Shown: piece after piece, positions 40,208 to 51,926 of the stretch
Numbering within the stretch: the first letter of the stretch is position 1
Layout of the letters: the number at the start of each line of letters is the position of its first letter
NCBI GenBank assembly: GCA_022577435.1
Contig: JAKOON010000032.1
Coordinates: 2,767,047-2,831,046 of the forward strand
Direction: 5' to 3'
Length of the DNA: 64,000 nucleotides
Origin: Embiotoca jacksoni
Lineage: Eukaryota > Chordata > Actinopteri > Embiotocidae
Notes under the pieces: generated by a model
Told to the model about the DNA's origin: nothing
The model's database searches: none
Seen by the model: the letters and a program-made list of their open reading frames with translations, nothing else
Position numbers and translations under genes: made by a program

Positions 40208-42642
40208 CTGGAGGGAACGTAGGTGAGCACGTGTGGTTTCAGTTCGGGGCTTGGGGCCGGGTGTTAGGTGTGGTTACAGTGACACAAAATGGGATGAAAC
40301 AATTTGCCCGGGCAGGAGGGAAAATGTAATAGCAGGCACAGTAAAAGCGGAAAGATGGGGGAGTGTGATGACATAGTGCCCAAATGAAGGGAAAGCAGGA
40401 GAGGGTGATGATAAAAAAAAAAAAAAAAAAAAAGGATTTAGATGAAGGATAGACAGACATGGAGCAGAGAGGAGAGTGGAAGAAAAGCAGAGTTGGAAGA
40501 AGGCATAGATATTAATTGAACATTAGAATGAGCTAACACTGCACTGTGAGAGGGAAATGGAGAGGGAAGTGATAGAGAGATAGAATATTTGAAAATTAAA
40601 CACACAAGGGCCAAAGAGCCTTGCCATGGCCTAATAAAGAAAACAACACAGAAACGACAATGAGCAGAAGGATATAAATGTGCTGACATTGTCTGAATGA
40701 TCATCTTCTCACAGAATTATCCTGGACACTTCTGCTACCCCGCAGCGATTCAACATTATAGTGTTGCAGTCACTGCAATATTTTAGTAGGTTGAACACAA
40801 ACGTAATAATTATTTTATAATTGCTTAATTACTTTCTTACTTATTTGTTTGCTTATCGAATTACATAATTAAGTCATTCATTCAATTTTAATGACGTCCC
40901 CAAAGCAGCCATCTATCATTAATCAAGTAATTTATTCAAGTTTAATTTGTGATTCAAAGCAACATCTACCTCTTTTTCCCCTTCCTGAAAAATGTAGCCA
41001 TTGATCCATTCATATATTAAACTGTGTTGCTGTACATACTGTGTAAATAAGTCACTTTCACACCAAATGCGAGGGTATTTATGATTGGTCTTGATGCTTA
41101 ACATCCCAGGTAATAAATCCTGCAGAGATGACTCGGTTCATCTGGACTCAATGTTTAGTTGGCGATACGTTTCATCTGTCATCCAACTGACTGCCAGTAA
41201 ACTGATAAACAGCACAGTTGCATAACGACCGAAACCCGCATGGTTGAATAAGCGGTTTCATATGCAAATAAGCAGTTTCTGTGTAAATGTGGTTATTCAA
41301 ACTGGGCATTTGTCAAAGCTGGGAAGATGCCCAAGCAGTGCATCAGCTAAATGAATAAAGGAGAAGGACAGTAGCTGATTGTTGGAACAGTTGAGAAGAA
41401 GATTTTCCAAACTACGAGTCTCAGAGGCTTTCAAACCCTAAAAAAGGCTGTGCCCGAGATTCGTCCATCCGCCCATGAATTGTTGGGGGAAAGCAAACAG
41501 TCGCCAGTGAAGTGGATGGCAAATCACAGTAGAACTATCTTATCAGGCCAGGAATCTGTGGTCACCAGCCATCTACAGGCCAGTAGTCACTCTTTCAGGG
41601 ATGAAGATGTGCACTCCCTTGATAGGGAGGAATGCTGGTTTAAACAGGATGTCAAAGAGGCCATCAGTATGATCCTTAAACAATAATGAGGCCTCAGAGT
41701 ACATTTTTGTCACTATCATACGGTGCTTTAATTGCAGCCAGTCCTCTGTTAATGGTATAAACAGCCAATGTAATTAATGGCCATGGCTATTAGCCTGTGA
41801 AGCTGCTTATTCAACCATGCAGGTTTGGTTGTTATGCAGCTGTGATCTTCACAAGGTTTGGGGAACTTCTGAGACTGACAAAGTCACTGAGATGAGTGAT
41901 GACACGGTTCTCTTGCTAAAGTTTGGGTCTAGATGAGCTGATTCAAGTTCCTGGGATATTCATGATTGACACAATGTAGAGCGAATGACGTCATTAGTTA
42001 AAGCATTACAGTAGATCTGACACAGCAGCTAACCTGACCCGCCAAATGATTTCTTATACAGAACCATCTGAAAAGTTGCTCTACCATATCGTTTGGAAAA
42101 AGGCAGGTGATTGGATGAACCATCTGTCTAAATCCACCCATCATGGGCCAACTTCAACCAATCAGATCCTTGTTTTATGCGCAGTTGCTTCTCTTTGTCA
42201 TCACATTTAAACTACGCCACAAAGGTCCTCAGGATATTGATAAGTTCTAACTACTTTGGTTCAGACACAAGCGCATAAGCCCGATAAGATGGATTCGGGC
42301 ATGATCTTGTGATCTTGTGCAAGGTAATAAAACTGCTATCTTCGATGCTACAGACAACATTGCAATGCAAACGATAACAAAATGAATTACATAACCTGGT
42401 ATCCCCCCATGATTTCTTTGAAAAGCTGGTAGACTAGACCAAATAGTAGAATTGCCTTATTATCTGAATTAAGAGATGCACAAAATGATCCGTTTTTCTC
42501 TCGAGTTAAATTACAGCTACCATAAACTCCATACCACATCGGACCCTCTGCCAGGAGGTCCATGTATTTGGGATCAGATAAGCTGAACTACAGCCCCCAA
42601 ACTGTGTGTTTGGTGTGAATGCAGGTTCATTTTAATCCTTAC
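40208..42642 (-). other. cdh24 intron before the last exon
   Basis: Bounded by GTAAGG (5') and CCCTCCAG (3'). Holds a poly-A run near 40411 and a Penelope-like remnant at 41130-41945. Confidence 0.85.
41130..41945 (+). mobile_element. Penelope-like retroelement remnant with inverted terminal segments
   Basis: The 41130-41252 segment is, with mismatches, the reverse complement of 41807-41945; the best block is GCATGGTTGAATAAGC against GCTTATTCAACCATGC, and GACTCGGTTCATCTGGACTC pairs with the opposite end. Between them a plus-strand frame (41516-41686) encodes HSRTILSGQESVVTSHLQ and SLDREECWFKQDVKEAI, which I recognise as the C-terminal part of the GIY-YIG endonuclease of fish Penelope-like elements (usual form DRE.RWFERGVKEAI). 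The reverse transcriptase is absent, so the copy is a short 3' remnant. Confidence 0.7.
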
Positions 42643-43132
42643 CCAGTCAACATCTTGACTGTGGTTCACTTTGTCCTCGCTGCTCCCGTCCGTACCGTTG
42701 CTTGTCGTTCCCGTGCCCCCTCCTCTCTCCTGGCTGTCACTAGTTCTCGGCGTTCCTCCATCCGATGTGCTCATCCCACTTTGGGGTGCAGTCCCGTCAC
42801 GGCTTCCCGTGCGACTCCCCGTTTGGCTTCCCGTGCTGTAGTCTGTGGGAGCTACGTACACCGCTCCGGACTCCATCGCTCCCACCATGGCCCCTTGGTT
42901 CTGGATGACCAGGGAGTGATCTGGCTGGCCTCCAGGAAAGCGGTATGCCAGCTCTGCCATGCCTGGTTCAAATGTTCCACCTGGTGTGCGGCGGAGAACC
43001 GGTAACGTGTGGCTGCTGTAGCACAGACGACCATAAAGGGGTCCGCTCGGTCCTGAGTAGTTGTGGTCCACGCCTGGATTCTGAGCCCAGCTGTAGGTGC
43101 GAGCTTTTTCTTGGCCACGATGGGAGTAACGT
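42643..43132 (-). CDS. cdh24: cdh24 exon: extra Ser/Gly/Thr-rich cytoplasmic linker
   Basis: A 490-nt open exon with acceptor GTCTTTCAG and donor TGG|GTAAGG. Its single leading base completes a Val codon and it ends in phase 0, so it fits exactly between the neighbouring exons. The 163 residues begin RYSHRGQEKARTYSWAQN, then Gly/Pro/Tyr-rich sequence, then a Ser/Thr/Gly-rich stretch with a short internal repeat (GSQTGSRTGSRDGT) and many acidic Ser contexts near the end. I recognise no domain. It lies between the p120-binding and beta-catenin-binding regions, where human CDH24 has only about 35 residues as recalled. It is probably disordered. It could be an alternatively spliced cassette, but skipping its 490 nt would shift the frame. 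Confidence 0.82.
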
Positions 43133-44186
43133 CTGAAAGACAATACAAAATGTCTGTAAAACTCTGCTAAGTCAGATCATTCATGCGGCTATTTGGACAT
43201 TTAGCAACCGGTATTTGTTTCACTTTGGTGACCCACTGGGGCACCGTCTCAACTTGAGAGTAGTTTTGAGACCATGATTTGTGGTATTATTGCAATATCT
43301 AGCATTACATCCAGGTATCCTAGTAATGTATCCACCTGGGGGACATAAATGAAAGGGGTACCCCTGTGTTTTCATGACTGACTTCCATTCATTTGGGAGA
43401 CAGTTTTAAAAGGGGAAAAAGAGCGAGGATCAAGATATCCTTACTTTACTCCTAGAAAAAAAGGACCAAGTTATAAACCTTTGTAATGCCAGCTCAAAGT
43501 TCCCAAGCTCAATCCAAGAAGCAAAAAGTTTTAGCTTCAAAGTGAACATTAGATTGAACTATAAACTCCCCCATGACGCAGTGTCAACAAAAATGAGACA
43601 TTAAAAGTTTCACCAAGGTAGTATTATTGCGGGGATATTGCAATGGATTGCATTAGATTTTGAGTGTTTTTCATGCTGTTGTGTCCACCTCCATAAATTG
43701 CGAGAAGCAATTTTTGATAAACTAAAGGCAGCCTTTGTACTTGTTTATGGCCTCTCCATATGGCTTGCATGAATTCAGGAGCTAATTATTAGTCCAAAGG
43801 CAATAACAATGTTTCACAGAAACATCAAAGTGGGTGCAAACAACTGATGTAGCAAGAACATAAATGAGCTTTAACAAAATGAGCACAACAAAGTGGTCTC
43901 CCAGGACTGCTAAGCTTGATAGCCTTCTATCTCAGCATTTTGATCGGTGACTGCTTATGACCCAGGAGTAACCGCTCGATCAGCTACTTAAGTGGGTCGG
44001 TTAAGTGCTGGAAGGCGATGAAAACTTTTCCTTCGAAAAGGGGTAAATGTGTTTCCTTCCTGTCTTCATTTTATGAAGAGGTCATGTTTTGTGAGGTTTG
44101 ATGTAATTTAACAACAACCTTTGCACATGCATCGCCACATGTAAACAAACTCTTCCACACCCCCCCCCCCCCCTCCTTCTACTCAC
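43133..44186 (-). other. cdh24 intron inside the cytoplasmic-tail coding region
   Basis: About 1.05 kb from GTGAGT to GTCTTTCAG. It contains a 14-base C run near the donor (about 44160-44173) and no recognised repeat. Confidence 0.85.
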
Positions 44187-44394
44187 ACGTTCCTGCTGTC
44201 CAGCGTGCGATAGCCACGTGAGCGGGAGCTGTGCGGAGCGCTCTGGAGCGCGGCGATGTCAAAGGCAGCCGTGTCGGCCTCGCCGCCGCCCTCGTCGTCA
44301 TACGTGATGATGTTCTCACGTACGTCGTCCTCCTCCAGGGGCGACAGGGAGTCGCGCTTCTGCCGGCGCAGCGACAACGATAGGGCACTCACCG
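44187..44394 (-). CDS. cdh24: cdh24 exon: end of transmembrane helix and p120-catenin-binding juxtamembrane domain
   Basis: A 208-nt exon (acceptor CTCTGCAG, donor GT|GTGAGT). Joined to the previous exon it completes the helix as TLLAVSALSLSL, followed by the stop-transfer signal RRQKR. The juxtamembrane segment EEDDVRENIITYDDEGGGE is nearly the family consensus for p120-catenin binding, which protects cadherins from endocytosis. DTAAFDIAALQS follows. In mammalian type II cadherins, as I recall, the whole tail lies on one terminal exon; here an intron interrupts it just after the juxtamembrane domain. The donor was chosen because only GT|GTGAGT gives the right phase and matches consensus. Confidence 0.93.
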
Positions 44395-47300
44395 CTGCAG
44401 AGGGGATGGCAACAGGAATAAAAGATATTGAGGCATGGCAGAGAAATTGGAAAAATTATGAACACGGGAGGAAGGGGGCAGAAATCTCAAGGGAAATAAA
44501 GGGAAGGAGGAAGAAGAGAGTGTGAGCAGGGAGGAAATTTCAAGCAGACAAAGAGGTGAAACACAGAGATAAAATGAATACAAAAGAGGCCCTGGGTTAG
44601 AGGGCTGGGTATATCATATCAGCAGGCTGCAAGCCTCCGCTCTGTAATGGACTTTGAGCTGCAGCCAGCCAAATGGATGCCCTAGTCTCCCATGACTCCA
44701 TGACTCTTATTCCACATTCCCAAAGTGGAGAGCTAGAGGCAAGGAACCAAGCTATGGTAGCTGTTTTACAACTGGACACCTGTGATTTAAACCACATAGA
44801 AACATGGAAGTGGTCTGCTCGAGCCGTGCACTAATTGACACAAATTTTAATTAGTGAGGAAATGGTATTTTTGGATATAGTTAATATGCTGTATGGCAGG
44901 GGTCTTCAACGTTTTTCAGGCCAAGGACCCCCAAACTGATAGAGATGGAACAGGGACCCCACACTATATACACTGCTCAAAAAACACCGTGCAGGACGAC
45001 CCTGTGCTCTTCACGGATGAGAGCAGGCTCACACTGAGCACATGTGACAGACGTGACAGAGTCTGGAGACGCCGTGGAGAACGTTCTGCTGCCTGCAACA
45101 TCCTCCAGCGTGACCGGTTTGGCGGTGGGTCAGCGACGGTCTGGGGAGGCATTTCTTTGGAGGGCCGCACAGCCCTCCATGTGCTAGCCAGAGGTACCCT
45201 GACTGTCATTAGGTACCAGGATGAGATCCTCAGACCCATTGAAGACCATATGCTGGTGCAGTGGGTCCTGGGTTCCTTCTGATGCAGGACAATGCTCGGC
45301 CTCATGTGGCTGGACTGTGTCATCAGTTCCTGCATGATGAAGGCATCGATGCTACGGACCGGCCTGCCCGTCCTCCAGACCTGAATCCAATCCAGCACAT
45401 CTGGGACATCGTGTCTCGTTCCGTCCACCGACGCCACGTCCACCACAGACTGTCCAGGAGTTGACTGATGCTTTGATCCAGGTCTGGGAGGAGATCCCTC
45501 AGGAGAACATCCGTGGTCTCATCAGGAGCATGCCCAGGCGTTGTAGGGAGTGATACAGACACGTGGAGGACACACACACTACTGAGACTCATTTTAACTT
45601 GTCTTGAGGAATTTCCACAGAAGTTGGATCAGCCTGTGATCTGATTTTTCCACTTTTATTTTGAGTATGATTCTGAATCCAGACCTCCATGGGATAATGA
45701 TTTTGATTTCCATTGATCATTCTTATGTTATTTTGTTCTCAACACATTCCACTATGTAATGAATGAAGATTTTCAACTGGAATATTTCATCCATCGAGAT
45801 CTAGGATGTGTTGTTTAAGCGTTCCCTTTATTTTTTTGAGCAGTGTATATTGTATAAAATTGTGTTTTATATTAAACTGGAGGAGTGCAGGAGGCTGGGA
45901 GGGAGGTCCAGGCTAGTCTAACTCTGTGGGATTGTGAGCAGTGCCCATGATATGGACACTACTTTATTCTCTGTTGTAGAATATTTGAGTGTATTATTTC
46001 AGCCTACTTGATAAATTAAGACTCTCACAATTTGTACACTCAGCCCATGTTAACATTGTAGGAAACTATCTAGCTCATCCAAACTAATCCAAACCTCAGC
46101 AGACCTGGTGTGCTTCTTAGTTACGGCTGCTAGACTCTGATTTGGCAATCACTGCTTTGGGGGAGGGAAGTAACGAATAGTAAATTACGATACCATTGGA
46201 TATGCATTTGTGCCTGTGTCTCTATTTAGCTGTATCATAGATGGTTAAGCTGCTGCCGTAAGTAAATCTGCAGCATTAATATTGTTTGAGGTTGCATTAT
46301 TTGATTTCCATGGAAGTAATCCAATGATCCCTGAGAGGAGTGGAAAAGCTCTAACCTTTCATAACAGTTTGAGGGATCACCTTCATGCCATGATGTGCAT
46401 GTATTACTCTCTTAAAGGGAGCCTTTATTCACAAGGCATGAGTGGTTACCAAGTGGCTTGATATCAACCGTACGTATGCCAAGCCCCCATTTTAATAAGC
46501 AGATGGGCTCCTGATAGAGTGATTGTCAAAGATTCTGTAAGAACATTTGGCATTTTTATGGAAAGCTCCATTGTACTCTACGGGATTAGTTTGGACCTTT
46601 TATAGAAAAGAAAAACCCACAATTATACTGGAACAACACTGTAGTTCTATTTAAAAGCCACAAATTTGAGGCAAATGCTGTAAATATGTGTGTATTACCT
46701 TTCATGCCCTTGTCACTTAGAAAACTGAATTCTTAACTCCGCCAACAGCCACAGCGCATGATCACCTTCACGGCATGTTGCATTCCCTTCTTGATTGAGC
46801 TGGTCCCTTCCAGAATGATAATGCCTCTATCAACAAGGCATGAGTAGCGATCCAACAGACTGAATAGAAATGACAATGATGCTGGCCATGCGCCAAAGCC
46901 TTTTCTCAACACCTAGACATTATCCAATTGAGCGTTTGAGTTTCTCTAAAGGTGGCAGTGACATTTTATTATGCTGCTATCAAAAACCGGAGGGCCTGGG
47001 TAATCACTCAGAATTGTTATTTTAGCTGCGATTAGCGCTGACCTTGACAGAGGAAATAACTGGACTAAAATTCAGGAAAAGTAAACCCTGCTATTGAGCA
47101 GCTGTGACTGAAGAGAAATATTTACGCTGCCGCTTTGACTATTTTCATATGCAGATTAAGCATCCACGGATGTAGTGGCAGGTAAACAGCCGTAAACAAT
47201 ATTTATTCAACTTTTTATGTGTAGATTAGTATTAAACTCATTTTCGGCAATACATCTTAATGATATAACTTCACTGTAAACATGATACTAAGTGCTGTAG

Positions 47301-47450
47301 TAAAGCCATGTTGTAAGTTATATAAGGTAGGGTCTTTAAAGCAACAAAAAAAAAAATTCATATTATGCGCTTTTACTGACACTGTTGTGCCACTATCTGA
47401 AGGTGAGCCCAGACTTTATCTCTAAAAAACCTATGCATTTAAGTATTTAC
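44395..47450 (-). other. cdh24 intron splitting the transmembrane helix
   Basis: About 3.1 kb, GTAAAT to CTCTGCAG. It holds the Tc1-like remnant at 44971-45845; the remainder is unremarkable. Confidence 0.85.
44971..45845 (+). mobile_element. Tc1-like DNA transposon remnant, 5' part deleted
   Basis: Terminal inverted repeats CACTGCTCAAAAAA (44971-44984) and TTTTTTGAGCAGTG (45832-45845), each next to a TA target dinucleotide. Plus-strand fragments encode the catalytic half of a Tc1 transposase: VLFTDESRL (first Asp), GGGSATVWGGIS, LMQDNARPHVA (second Asp), PPDLNPIQHIWD, and a tail ending RSMPRRCRE. Frameshifts occur near 45270 and 45450. The N-terminal DNA-binding half is gone: the left inverted repeat is joined almost directly to the first catalytic segment. 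The usual third acidic residue (NPIEH) reads Gln. Confidence 0.9.
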
Positions 47451-47771
47451 CCAATAGTGTAGCAACACAAGCCAGGATAGCCAGCAGGGCGGCGGTACTG
47501 AGCCCAGGGGAAGGCAGCGTGGACTGCTGAGGGAGACACACCGCTTCTCTCTCCCAGTCCCACTCGCCCTCCATCTGTTTGTCCTTCTCTTTCTCCCCAG
47601 CCCGTGCCCCTCCTCGCAGGCAGGGGCAAACGGACACGGTGACCGTCCCCGTGCTGGTGAGGCCCGACGTCCCGTCCCTCAGGACCAGCGGCACGTAGAG
47701 CGTCAGGGTGGAGGATGGGGAGCGGGACGGTGGCTGGAGCTGGGACAGCAGCACCAGGCTGGCTGTAGGGC
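47451..47771 (-). CDS. cdh24: cdh24 exon: end of EC5 and start of transmembrane helix
   Basis: A 321-nt exon (acceptor CCTCCAG, donor GTAAAT), about 70 nt longer than the roughly 252 nt recalled for this exon in type II cadherins. The peptide gives the last EC5 strands (GPTASLVLLSQ, TGTVTVSVC), then a membrane-proximal linker containing a strongly charged stretch (EKEKDKQMEGEWDWERE) before VCLPQQ, then GLSTAALLAILACVATLL, the first part of the helix, which closely resembles human CDH24 as recalled. Much of the extra length is the charged linker. Two cysteines precede it and one follows, as in the membrane-proximal region of classical cadherins. The helix is split by the intron. Confidence 0.92.
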
Positions 47772-50700
47772 CTGGAGGAAGACAGACGGAGAGGAAGACA
47801 CTTGTAATTGATCCACTGTTAACAGCTTTGTGAAATGTTTCCATTTTTTTTCTGTGCTGTAAAAGCAGCAAGTCGTTTGCTTGACTCCACCTGCTGTGAT
47901 ACATGTCGTCCAAAAGAAAACCCTGTTGTCATGAAGGGCCGACCAATCAGTGACTTGTGGGGGTGGAGGAGTTGTGCAGGCAGGCAGATAGTCTGTTATG
48001 AAATTTAGTTCGAACAATGGTGGCAGTGCAATGTTTCCCTTTGGCAGACAGCCCCCTCCTCAACATTAGCATCCTTACTACTTTCAGTGGAAGCTTAACC
48101 ATTGACAGTTTAACTTTAAGCTTTTAAGGTGCTTTTTTTTTTTTTTACAGTCAAGAAACGGCTGCACAGGAACTCAGTAAATAAATAGTAGTTACTGGAC
48201 TTAACTGCAGTTCTGAGTATGTTCATAGTTTGTCTCTTTCAGAGGGCCAACAGGACCCCCGCCCTCCAAGAAAATGGTCGGGGAAACACTGCAGTGGTAG
48301 AGCAAGATGAAGCTACGTGAACAGTTGTAGCAAAGCTCGCAAATGTTGAGGAATTGAAGCCCGGAGCAAGAACACTGCCTACAATTAAGCCAGTAGTGGT
48401 CTTTAACTGACATACAGTTGCACTCTGCTCACATTGGAGTGCAGCATGTGTTGCTTACAGCTTGGTGAGTTTAATTTCATATGGTGGTCCATGCTGATTG
48501 GTTAAAGGATGCTCCTGTAGTTTCAAAATGAAGTGGAAAAAAAATCCCCAATGGCCAGACCTTATCTACTCTGAAAGTGAATTGGGTACGGTAACACCAG
48601 ACTATCAGGAAGTTACATTTCGGAAATGGTGGCCCCAAATCCCAGTGCTCATGTTTGCATTTGCGATTCCAGTCAGCTCGAGACCGATTTATACCACAAA
48701 GGAACTAAGAAGGCAAAAATATCTAACCTCTCTAAATCCAGCCTCCTCTGTTATTTTGACTGTATTATTTAACACCTCTTAATATACGAGAACCACCGAA
48801 GCTGCAGTGTTTCACACAAGAATAACAATGACACTAATTTGAGCTAATAGGATGAATCTACTAGAGTGTCTGAAATAAGGGAGAAAGTCGCCTCCCCCTC
48901 TGGTGCCGCCACGCTTCATGATTTATGGCTCCCACCGGCCTACAAAACATACTCAAAGTCTGATCTACTTTCACATTTAAAACTATTATCCAAAATGTTG
49001 CTTGAGTAATGTACTACCATTATATCCATCTGTACCGGAGAGCCGTCCAATAGAGAGACTCTCACACCTGTCGGCTCACATTTGTCCCGGTTAATATCAC
49101 CAGGCAGTGTGTGCAGAACAGAGACTGTGCATCCAAAAGCAGAGACTTTTACAATACGTTTGTACGTGTCCATGAATGGAACAGATCAGAAGCCTCACAA
49201 CCCTTTGAGCTTTTAAGTCGTGATGTTTATCAATAATGAATGCTCACATGCAATGATTTGGAAAGACAGAGAGCAGCAACAACAAACATGGTAATGGCCT
49301 CTTTCGGTCTGCCTCCTCTCACTTTTGGAAAAACAAACTGCGGAACATCTGTTTGGGAAATTCTTTTCGATTTCTCCCAAATTAAATGTACAAGGCCACT
49401 GATAAGAGGGCACGTACACATTGTCTGGAAAATATTTCTTTGGCACAAACAGTCCCGCAAAGTTGTACAAACGTGACAAACATGATTATCCCGAAAATCT
49501 ACTGTGATCCAAATCAGATCAAATCATTATCTTTTTTTTTAACAAAGCAAATAGCATACTTTTGTCAGACAAGCTGTCCATATGGGAAAAGAACATGATC
49601 TTATTGTTTCTTTGTTCTACTGTTGGATGACACATCAAAGAGGCCTTTGATTTCACATGTCTCACATGTCAGTGACTTACATATCATGCTGTCTAATGTG
49701 ATAATGCTATCAGACAATAGATGTCAGATTGGACACAAATATCAACAGCAGGCTGTTTCAGTTCAGCTACCAAACAGCCAAGAATATGTACACAGCCAAT
49801 GAGAAGACTGTAATTGTAATTTATAAATATCATCCATAAACCTTTATATTAACAATACTTTAAAATACTATGTATGATATGAAAGGTGACCCTTGTACTG
49901 ATGAGATTTGTCACCTTACTCTGCAGTTCCAGTCAGCTCTATGGAGTGCTTTAGCCTCTTTTAGCATACTGTTTTGATCTTATGACCTACGACTTTACCT
50001 TTTAGCTCACACTCGCCTTTCTCATCAACCTCATTTTCAGTCACACCAGGCTGCTGTTGTCGCCAGGAAAGCTCTGAAAACCTCACTGCACATTAGCTGC
50101 TGGGCAGGATAATATGTTTAGTGACTAGCTGTTGAAAATACAAATATATTTTGGTGCATGTAGAGCAACCAGGCTGAAGCCGGCACACAGCGCTGAGATT
50201 AAAGGGACCCAGCACTGGCCACGTCAAGTTTGTCAGCCCTCCAGGCAGGCCGCCACGAGTGCATCTCTAAGGTGGAGTTGGGAGGGAACACGGGGTCTTA
50301 AGGTTGGAAGCGAGGCCCAGACTAGAGAATGTTTTTGGGGCAACATTGAAAAGCAAAGAAAGGTTCGGTCAGTGGCAGATTCGTGTGCCTTGAGAGACCC
50401 GCACAGAAGCCACGGGAAGGCAGAGGGCAAAGCCTTCACCGCAGGCGAGAGACCCTCCACAATCCAAAGATAAAAGAGGAGCATGCTGTTGTTTTCTGAC
50501 AGACAGATAGTCTAACAAACAAATAGTCGTCATACAAATTCTGAGTTGGATACAGGCTTAGTGGTAACCAAAATGAAATCTAAAAACACAGCTAACTTTT
50601 CACAGTATTTTATCAGACACCCCAACTGACATTTCTCTCATCATTTAACATGAATTCAACTTTCACACCGAGAGAAATATTCCGTAGAGTTTTTACCTCT

Positions 50701-51808
50701 GGTGGTGTAATGTTTCGATTTGCATTACTGCCCTCGGCTGCCAATATGTGGCACATACAAAACATCACACTATTCCTCACGCTGTCGGCAGTTGCTGGTG
50801 GTAAAAAAAATGATGAGAAAAGAATGCTGGCTGATGAAATCGGGGCTGTGGTGTGCAGTAAAGGCTGCAAGTTTCAGAATATTCATAAACTTCAGGTTTG
50901 CCAATGTTTTAGTCAGCGTATTTATTGGGCCTGAAGGATACAATCATGTGTTTTAGTGTGAAAGACTGTTTAACATACAGTTGTAAAAATGATTTGTGAA
51001 CTAGTTCTTTTGTTGTGTATAAAATTGTGAATATGATCAAAGAAACTTAATGTGACCCTAATTTCTGCCCAGTACATATTTTTGGTGGATGGAGAAATAT
51101 TAGCTGATCTTTAGTTTTACTAAGCAAACATAAGCCCTAACTTCTACTGTAGGATTTAAATTTAGTTACAAATAAGTGCATCGCTTACACAGTCAACATT
51201 TGCACAAAAGTACAGTATGTTTTATTTACGTATGTCTATGGTTATACATACTAAAACTGTTTCTAGAATAAGTGTGTGTGTGTGTGTGTGCGCGCGAAGG
51301 AAGAACAGAAAGAAAATGGTACAAATAGAGAATGTAGTTAGAAACAAATACTAAGTAGCTAAATTCAATTCACTTGAAGTGAATTAAATGAAGCAGCCCT
51401 GATTTCTTCAAAAGCTTTTCAGTGGAGACAGTAAGTGTTTGTGGTTGTAGGGAGGAGAAGATGGATGTAGAGGATACGGGGAGGCAAACAAGAGGGCCGA
51501 ACAAAAGAGGAGGATAACAAAGCAAAACAATGGGGCCGCCATGAGTTGGGAGATGAATGGTGGAAGAGAAAGGCAGAGACAGAAAACGAGAAGGGGGAGT
51601 TAGAGAGAGGCCGAGGGTTTGAGAGGAAGGCAGAGCGAAACAGAGAATAGGAGAAAAGACAAAAATGAAAAGAGAAAGGCGGGAAAAGAAATGCGTGGGA
51701 TTAAGAGCCTTAAAAAAGTGGGGGGAAAAAAATGTCGTGTCTGCCGAGGGAAGACAGAAAAAAGAGAATTAAGAGAAAGACAGAGCGAGGGAAAGATTGA
51801 GTGCCTAC
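47772..51808 (-). other. cdh24 intron in EC5
   Basis: About 4.0 kb; only a short (TG)n (51271-51290) stands out. No exon-like frame was recognised. The 3' end of this intron interval near 51620-51800 is purine-rich on the plus strand. Confidence 0.8.
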
Positions 51809-51926
51809 CACCACTGTCCCTGACGCTGAAGTTGAGGGCAGCGCTGGACTCTGGAGGGATGCTGAAATACACAGCGCTGTCATTCCCTCCCTCATCTCTA
51901 TCAATCGCCCGCAACACCTGCACCAC
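51809..51926 (-). CDS. cdh24: cdh24 exon: EC5 core
   Basis: A 118-nt exon, the standard size at this position in the family. It starts in phase 0 after TGTTTCAG and ends one base into a Gly codon at a GTAGGC donor. The peptide starts VVQVLRAIDRDEGGN, with the AxDRDE Ca2+-contact motif, and continues through NDSAV and LNFSV, both potential N-glycosylation sequons, to VRDSG. A GTGGTG repeat at the 3' edge offers an alternative donor three bases upstream; phase with the next exon holds either way, so the last residue here is uncertain. Confidence 0.92.

Noticed and set aside
42619..43005. Plus-strand 128-codon frame
   Set aside because: Antisense of the 490-nt cdh24 exon, which has matched splice sites and phase on the minus strand.
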